Source: JAIXWP01 sp046309775
Lineage (GTDB): Bacteria > Bacteroidota > Bacteroidia > Flavobacteriales_D > Sanyastnellaceae
Assembly: GCA_046309775.1 (NCBI GenBank)
Contig: JBKCOM010000035.1
Coordinates: 1 to 64,000 of the forward strand
Length of the DNA stretch: 64,000 nt
Direction of reading: 5' to 3'
In this document: one piece after another, positions 59,197 through 64,000 of the stretch
Position numbering within the stretch: the stretch's first letter is position 1
Layout: each line of letters starts with the position of its first letter
Notes under the pieces: model-generated
What the model saw: the letters and a program-made list of their open reading frames with translations, nothing else
What the model was told of the DNA's origin: nothing
Database searches by the model: none
Program-made: the position numbers and the translations under genes

Positions 59197-60771
59197 ATGA
59201 GTAATATTTGGATTAAAAAGCCTTTAAACCTTCTTCTAAATGAATCAGAAGGCGAAAAGGGAGGATTGAAAAGAACATTGGGCGCGACAAATCTCGTGCT
59301 TTTAGGTATAGGAGCCATTATTGGCGCTGGTCTTTTTGTTAGAACGGCTGCGGCTTCTGCTGAGGCTGCTGGTCCTGCGGTTACATTGAGTTTTGTTGTT
59401 GCTGCCATTGGTTGTGCTTTCGCGGGATTATGCTATGCGGAATTCGCTTCGATGTTTCCGATTGCAGGCAGCGCATACACATATGCCTATGTTACGATGG
59501 GTGAATTGGTAGCCTGGATTATTGGTTGGGCATTGATTATGGAATACGCACTTGGCGCTGCCACGGTGTCCATCGCTTGGAGTGAGTATCTTAATAATCT
59601 GCTGGGAGGGGCTATTCCTTATGAATGGTGTCACTCGCCATTTGAAACGCTCTATACAGTTAGCGGAGATGCACTAGCAACTATTACTGCGGCATTCCCT
59701 GATTTTAAGGGAGCTAAGGACGGTGTCTTAGTACTTTCGGATAGTCAATACGAACAACTCCCTTCAAATCTTGCAGCTCTTGTTACTGCCCAAGATGGAA
59801 TTGTTAATGCACCTGCTCTAATAATTCTACTTGCACTGACGATGCTTTTAATCAAGGGTACCCAAGAGTCGGCAATCGTAAATGGTATCATTGTGTTTAT
59901 TAAAGTAGCAATCGTGCTCGTGTTTATCGCCGTAGGTTGGGCCTATATTAAACCAGAGAATCACGTTCCATATATGATTCCTGAGGGCACACCAGGCCAT
60001 GAAGGTTTCTTCGAGTGGGGTTGGGGAGGAGTACTGGGTGGCGCTGCCATCGTTTTCTTCGCGTTCATCGGTTTTGATGCTGTAAGCACCGCTGCTCAGG
60101 AGGCAAAAAATCCAAAGAAAGACATGCCTATTGGTATCCTCGGTTCGCTCGCTGTGTGCACTGTACTTTACGTACTCTTTAGTTATGTTCTTACAGGTGT
60201 AGCCAACTATACAGAGTTCCAAACTGCGGGAAAGGAGGCTTCCGTTGCTTATGCAATCAACACTTACATGACAGGCTGGGAATGGCTGGGTACAGGAGTT
60301 AGTATTGCTATTCTCGCTGGTTTCTCCTCTGTGATTCTGGTGATGTTGATGGGACAAAGCCGCGTGTTTTACAGTATGTCCAATGATGGATTGATTCCAA
60401 AAGCTTTTGCCGATTTGCACCCAAAGTATAGAACTCCCTATAAGTCAAACTGGATATTATTCTTATTCGTGGGGGCCTTTGCGGCGTTCGTTCCTGGAAG
60501 TGTTGCGGGCGATCTAACATCGTTTGGTACCCTCTTCGCATTCGTTTTGGTGTGTTTGGCAGTATTACTTTTAAGAAAGTCAAATCCTGATTTGGAGCGC
60601 CCATTTAAAACACCTTTGGTTCCAATTGTGCCAATACTAGGAATCCTTGTTTGTGGATTAATGATCATTTCTTTGGACATCAATACCCTTCAAGTAGCAG
60701 GATTTTGGATGATAGCAGGTATCATTATATACTTTGCCTACGGTCTAAAGAATAGCAAGCTTCAAAAGTAA
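59197..60771 (+). CDS. Amino-acid permease, APC superfamily (CAT-like)
   Basis: A 524-residue transporter with about 12-14 membrane helices. The first helix carries GIGAIIGAGLFV, the unwound substrate-binding segment of the APC fold; FFAFIGFDAVSTAAQEAKNP and LMGQSRVFYSMSNDGL are typical of cationic amino-acid transporter-like members. A large loop follows helix 4 (about 140-205). It should import an amino acid with proton or substrate exchange; specificity is unknown. hemF starts two bases after its stop. It is 50 bases from the protease operon and could be read-through transcribed. Confidence 0.88.
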   Translation: MSNIWIKKPLNLLLNESEGEKGGLKRTLGATNLVLLGIGAIIGAGLFVRTAAASAEAAGPAVTLSFVVAAIGCAFAGLCYAEFASMFPIAGSAYTYAYVTMGELVAWIIGWALIMEYALGAATVSIAWSEYLNNLLGGAIPYEWCHSPFETLYTVSGDALATITAAFPDFKGAKDGVLVLSDSQYEQLPSNLAALVTAQDGIVNAPALIILLALTMLLIKGTQESAIVNGIIVFIKVAIVLVFIAVGWAYIKPENHVPYMIPEGTPGHEGFFEWGWGGVLGGAAIVFFAFIGFDAVSTAAQEAKNPKKDMPIGILGSLAVCTVLYVLFSYVLTGVANYTEFQTAGKEASVAYAINTYMTGWEWLGTGVSIAILAGFSSVILVMLMGQSRVFYSMSNDGLIPKAFADLHPKYRTPYKSNWILFLFVGAFAAFVPGSVAGDLTSFGTLFAFVLVCLAVLLLRKSNPDLERPFKTPLVPIVPILGILVCGLMIISLDINTLQVAGFWMIAGIIIYFAYGLKNSKLQK

Positions 60772-60773
60772 AA

Positions 60774-61670
60774 ATGATAACACGAGAGGAGATTACTTCT
60801 TTTTTAAAGTCATTACAAAAATCAATTTGTGAGGGCTTAGAACAAGAAGACGGGAAGGCACAATTTTCTGAAGATCACTGGTTGCACCATCAGGGAGGTG
60901 GCGGCATTAGCAGAGTGATCTCACATGGTAATGTATTTGAAAAGGGAGGAGTCAACTTCAGCGCTGTTGAAGGTGATCTCCCTTCTTTTTTAAGTGCGAA
61001 AGTAAATCCTGAAGCCAAGCGTTTTTTTGCAACGGGTGTTTCACTCGTGATGCATCCAAACTCGCCCATGGTGCCGATAGTGCATATGAATGTGCGCTAC
61101 TTCGAAACCGATAAAGGTGATTGTTGGTTTGGTGGTGGCATCGACCTAACACCCATTTATGTCAACGATGCTCAGGCGAAATACTTTCACAACTGCTTGA
61201 AAGATACATGTGATGAATTTGATTCATCTTACTACGACAAGTTTAAGGAATGGGCGGACAACTATTTTTATATTGGTCACCGCAACGAAACCCGCGGTAT
61301 TGGCGGAATATTTTATGATTATCTGGTTCCCAATGAAGAGCATTCAAAAGAGTATTATTTCAACTTCATGCAGCAAGTTGGGAATACTTTTTTGAAGGCG
61401 TATCGCCCCATTGTCAATGAAAATAAGTCTTTGCCATACTCCGATCAGCAAAAGCAGTGGCAATTAATTCGCAGGGGCCGTTACGTTGAATTTAACTTGG
61501 TATATGACCGCGGAACACGCTTTGGCCTTGAGACAGGTGGCCGCATCGAGTCTATCTTAATGAGTCTTCCCGAACACGCCTCTTGGATTTACAATCATCA
61601 ACCCAACCCCGGCACCCCAGAGCACCAAACGCTCGAGAAGTTGATGAAAGGCATCGACTGGGTGGGGTAG
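60774..61670 (+). CDS. hemF: Oxygen-dependent coproporphyrinogen III oxidase
   Basis: A 298-residue enzyme matching HemF length. Characteristic blocks: HHQGGGGISRVISHGNVFEKGG near the N-terminus, MHPNSPMVPIVHMNVRYFE, FGGGIDLTP, GIGGIFYDYL and RRGRYVEFNLVYDRGT. It oxidatively decarboxylates two propionate side chains of coproporphyrinogen III in aerobic haem synthesis. It is cytoplasmic and a homodimer in the family. The gene starts two bases after the permease stop and is followed by the heptamer-repeat hairpin, which may terminate the transcript. Confidence 0.93.
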   Translation: MITREEITSFLKSLQKSICEGLEQEDGKAQFSEDHWLHHQGGGGISRVISHGNVFEKGGVNFSAVEGDLPSFLSAKVNPEAKRFFATGVSLVMHPNSPMVPIVHMNVRYFETDKGDCWFGGGIDLTPIYVNDAQAKYFHNCLKDTCDEFDSSYYDKFKEWADNYFYIGHRNETRGIGGIFYDYLVPNEEHSKEYYFNFMQQVGNTFLKAYRPIVNENKSLPYSDQQKQWQLIRRGRYVEFNLVYDRGTRFGLETGGRIESILMSLPEHASWIYNHQPNPGTPEHQTLEKLMKGIDWVG

Positions 61671-61673
61671 TGC

Positions 61674-61748
61674 GGAATTCGGAGTTTGGAATTTGGAATT
61701 TGGAGTTTGGAATTTCCAATCTCCAATCTCCAATTTCCAAATCCTCCC
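61674..61748. repeat. Heptanucleotide-repeat hairpin between hemF and lolA
   Basis: Six 7-base units of type GGAATTT/GGAGTTT (61674-61715) followed by four of the complementary type CCAATCT/CCAATTT (61716-61743), forming one long imperfect inverted repeat centred at 61713 with over 25 paired bases and few mismatches. It starts four bases after the hemF stop and ends five bases before the lolA stop. It probably folds as a terminator-like or mRNA-stabilising hairpin. Confidence 0.88.
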
Positions 61749-61752
61749 ATCT

Positions 61753-62403
61753 CTATATCCTGTTGTCAACGACATCTACTCCAGGATAGGCGGCTTTGTT
61801 GAATTTGAATTCTGTGTCGGGAAACTCAGCGTTCGTTTTGAAATTTTTCACCTTGTATGAAATCTCTGCATTTTCGCGTGTCTTCACAACAATTTTTGTG
61901 GCTTCCATTTTAGACTTAGAGATATACATCACGATTGTGTGGTAAGGCTTATTCTTAGGTTGGTTCGGATACAAATGAATTTCATAACACGCCTCACCTT
62001 CCACAGTAGCGTTGGTATTTTTCATTTCATGCTTGAAGTCTTTTTCCCAAATCGTAAACATTTCTGAAGGGTCAAAAGCTCCATCTTTGATGTCCTCTAA
62101 GTTGTCGATGGTGCAAGAATTACTTTTTTTATCATAACTCCATACCGTAGTACCATCAGAAATGACGGTGTATTGAGATAGGTTTAAGTGATACTTATTG
62201 CCCTTAATTTTAATACTCCCTTCTTGCTTTTGGTTCACATTCGCTTTTTGATCTTTAAGAGTAGAAGTGAAATCAGCGGATATAGATTTCCAACCTTTTG
62301 CTTTTGCAGAAAGCTTATCGAGGATTTCTTTTGAAGTTTGTGCAGAAGCGATATTGCTAGCAATAATGAGTGCTGCACTTAGGATAAACGTCAATTTTTT
62401 CAT
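61753..62403 (-). CDS. lolA: Outer-membrane lipoprotein carrier protein LolA-like
   Basis: A 216-residue periplasmic protein. Signal peptide ends near residue 22 (NIASAQ). The remainder has the LolA plan: helices, then strands such as ISADFTSTLKDQK, GSIKIKGNKYHLNL, TTVWSYDKKSN and MFTIWEKDF, giving the open half-barrel that carries lipoproteins from LolCDE to the outer membrane. Given the many lipoproteins in the window this fits, though LolA-like paralogues with other roles exist. It lies downstream of ftsK on the same strand, 95 bases away, a pairing usual in Bacteroidota. Confidence 0.88.
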   Translation of the reverse strand: MKKLTFILSAALIIASNIASAQTSKEILDKLSAKAKGWKSISADFTSTLKDQKANVNQKQEGSIKIKGNKYHLNLSQYTVISDGTTVWSYDKKSNSCTIDNLEDIKDGAFDPSEMFTIWEKDFKHEMKNTNATVEGEACYEIHLYPNQPKNKPYHTIVMYISKSKMEATKIVVKTRENAEISYKVKNFKTNAEFPDTEFKFNKAAYPGVDVVDNRI

Positions 62404-62498
62404 TTTGTAAAAATTCTTGTTCCGCGGATTTTCAATAACTGTTCCAAAAACAGATTTGGGGACAAAGTTATATGTTTCGGATTAAAATCCCGTGATAA

Positions 62499-64000
62499 TT
62501 AATAGCCGGGATTGTTCATGTTTTTGAGAAATTGCTCTAAACTCACCTCGTCAGAGATAAGCACTTTGCGAGCTTTGCTGCCTTCAAAAGGCCCGATAAT
62601 ACCCGCCGCTTCGAGCTGATCTACGAGTCTACCTGCACGGTTATATCCGAGTTTTAGCTTGCGTTGAAGCATGGAAGCCGAACCTTGCTGAGTGCTTACC
62701 ACTACTCTTGCAGCTTCTTCAAATAGTGAGTCTCTTTCTTCTTCTGAGAAAGACATAGCTTCGCCTCCGCCATTTTCGTCGGGTACTTCAGGTAGGATGA
62801 ATGCGCTGGGGTATCCTTGTTGTGAACCGATAAACTCGGTTATTTCTTCTACTTCTGGTGTGTCTACGAAGCCACATTGGATTCGGATAAGATCGTTTCC
62901 AGTAGAGTAGAGCATATCACCTCGTCCGATCAATTGGTCGGCACCACCAGCGTCAAGAATAGTGCGCGAGTCTATTTTACTTGTCACGCGAAACGCTATT
63001 CGCGCAGGGAAGTTTGCTTTGATTGTACCAGTGATAATGTTTACCGAAGGGCGTTGAGTCGCAATTATCAAATGTATTCCAATAGCTCTTGCGAGCTGCG
63101 CCAGACGGGCGATTGGTGTTTCTACCTCTCGTCCCGCAGTCATTATTAAATCGGCAAATTCATCTACTACGAGCACAATGTAGGGCAGGTAGCGATGGCC
63201 GTTCTCAGGATTCAAACGTCGAGCGATGAATTTTGCATTGTACTCTTTGATATTTCTGCATTGCGCTGTCTTCAAAAGCTCGTATCGATCGTCCATTTCG
63301 ATACAGAGAGAATTTAGAGTGCGAACAACTTTGCTCGTATCAGTGATAATCGCTTCTTCGGAGTCAGGAAGTTTGGCCAAGAAGTGACGCTCTATTTTGT
63401 TGAATAGCGTCAATTCCACTTTCTTGGGATCTACCAACACAAATTTGATTTGTGAAGGGTGTTTTTTGTAGAGCAAAGAAACCAAGATAGCATTTAGCCC
63501 CACGGATTTACCTTGTCCAGTAGCACCAGCCATCAAGAGGTGAGGCATTTTGGAAAGGTCAGCTACAAAGTTTTCATTTGAAATGGTTTTTCCCAGCACA
63601 ACTGGAAGATCCATATCAGAGTTTTGAAACTTGTCGCTTTTGATTAGCGACTGCATCGATACCACATCAGGTCTTGAATTGGGGACCTCTATACCAATAG
63701 TGCCTTTTCCGGGGATTGGCGCGATGATGCGGATACCTAGGGCTGCAAGGCTCAACGCAATGTCGTCTTCAAGATTTTTAATTTTTGAAATGCGCACACC
63801 GGGCGCGGGCACTATTTCGTATAGCGTCACCGTCGGACCAATGGTGGCTTTAATTTTATCAATCTCTATTTTATAATGATTGAGTGTTTCAACAATTTTA
63901 TTCTTATTCGCCTCCAGTTCTTCTTTATTGATTTGAGGCACACCCGAGCCATGAGGCTTTAGAAGATCTATCGGAGGTAGTTCATATCGACTAAGATCCA
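62499..64000 (-). CDS. ftsK: DNA translocase FtsK, C-terminal part (5' end outside the window)
   Basis: The frame is open to the window edge, giving 500 residues of the motor and gamma domains. Walker A is GATGQGKSVGLN and Walker B is IVLVVDEFADLI; the alpha/beta motor region follows KMPHLLMAG. The C-terminus (LFEEAARVVVSTQQGSAS to KVLI) is the winged-helix gamma domain that reads the FtsK orientation sequences. FtsK pumps chromosome ends through the division septum and supports dimer resolution. An in-frame start at 63941 is not real, since coding continues upstream (DLSRYELPPIDLL). The membrane domain lies beyond the window. Confidence 0.92.
   Translation of the reverse strand, partial: DLSRYELPPIDLLKPHGSGVPQINKEELEANKNKIVETLNHYKIEIDKIKATIGPTVTLYEIVPAPGVRISKIKNLEDDIALSLAALGIRIIAPIPGKGTIGIEVPNSRPDVVSMQSLIKSDKFQNSDMDLPVVLGKTISNENFVADLSKMPHLLMAGATGQGKSVGLNAILVSLLYKKHPSQIKFVLVDPKKVELTLFNKIERHFLAKLPDSEEAIITDTSKVVRTLNSLCIEMDDRYELLKTAQCRNIKEYNAKFIARRLNPENGHRYLPYIVLVVDEFADLIMTAGREVETPIARLAQLARAIGIHLIIATQRPSVNIITGTIKANFPARIAFRVTSKIDSRTILDAGGADQLIGRGDMLYSTGNDLIRIQCGFVDTPEVEEITEFIGSQQGYPSAFILPEVPDENGGGEAMSFSEEERDSLFEEAARVVVSTQQGSASMLQRKLKLGYNRAGRLVDQLEAAGIIGPFEGSKARKVLISDEVSLEQFLKNMNNPGY

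Noticed and set aside
61552..61775. Minus-strand reading frames across the hemF end
   Set aside because: They are made of the heptamer repeat (three units equal seven codons) plus antisense of hemF, with no homology.
62499..63941. FtsK starting at 63941
   Set aside because: The frame stays open and FtsK-like to the window edge, so this is an internal codon of a truncated gene.
1..64000. CRISPR arrays, insertion sequences, rRNA operons
   Set aside because: No regularly spaced repeats with unique spacers, no transposase motifs and no rRNA-like sequence were seen on either strand.

Overview
This 64 kb window is chromosomal DNA from a member of the Bacteroidota, most likely a flavobacterium-like lineage (rank below phylum is inference). 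The evidence is three secreted proteins with type IX secretion C-terminal sorting domains (two type A, one type B/gliding-associated), SprB-type repeats, many lipoproteins and outer-membrane beta-barrels, starts without Shine-Dalgarno sequences, and recurrent Bacteroidota-type promoters (TTTG, about 21-22 bases, then TAnnTTTG) just upstream of starts. I see no rRNA, CRISPR array, transposase or prophage; the window is mostly housekeeping and cell-envelope genes with tight gene packing.

Layout. 0-2 kb: a run of rhodaneses, a thioredoxin and a membrane fatty-acid/sterol hydroxylase. 2-4.2 kb: divergent phenylacetyl-CoA epoxidase genes paaA and paaE without paaBCD beside them. 4.2-6.1 kb: an Uup-type ABC-F gene split by one in-frame stop codon. 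6.1-8.4 kb: acetyltransferase, DinB-like protein and O-antigen ligase. 8.4-12.1 kb: a 2-oxoacid dehydrogenase E2 subunit whose linkers carry a captured dispersed repeat, and a TPR/propeller/OmpA protein. 12.2-16.3 kb: DnaQ-like exonuclease, two glycosyltransferases, FtsE, and a PorT-like barrel. 16.4-19.8 kb: an M16 peptidase pair, one active and one inactive. 19.9-25.2 kb: histidine ammonia-lyase, a T9SS surface protein, and a sugar-phosphate transferase. 25.3-31.1 kb: lipoprotein, Gfo/Idh oxidoreductase, isoaspartyl methyltransferase, OmpA-like protein, FAH-family hydrolase, DAHP synthase/chorismate mutase. 31.2-31.4 kb: tRNA-Leu(GAG) and tRNA-Lys(UUU). 31.5-39.8 kb: acetyltransferase-like protein, T9SS type B protein, SF1 helicase, lipoprotein, holin-like membrane protein, transaldolase-like aldolase, and threonylcarbamoyl-AMP synthase. 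39.9-49.7 kb: giant TPR protein plus outer-membrane barrel, gyrB, and an M43 metalloprotease with a domain inserted in its catalytic core. 49.9-54.8 kb: methyltransferase, NarL-type response regulator with TPR histidine kinase, and an SDR/folE pair. 54.9-59.1 kb: three consecutive trypsin-like proteins. 59.2-64 kb: amino-acid permease, hemF, a heptamer-repeat hairpin, lolA and the 3' part of ftsK.

The best candidate for an undescribed system is the three-gene operon at 54.9-59.1 kb. All three proteins are exported, share a similar unknown N-terminal domain and end in an HtrA-like trypsin domain without PDZ. The outer two keep the His-Asp-Ser triad. The middle one is a lipoprotein with all three catalytic positions replaced (Arg, Asn, Asn). 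This looks like a membrane-anchored pseudoprotease flanked by two active proteases. Other notable signals are the nonsense codon in the ABC-F gene, the repeat-derived linker of the E2 protein, the 7-base-unit hairpin beyond hemF, and a promoter that sits directly on a terminator ahead of gyrB.

All calls were made by reading the sequence; no database search was run. Family names rest on motif recognition, and start sites were moved downstream where a signal peptide, family length or an ATG behind a TTG made that more likely.
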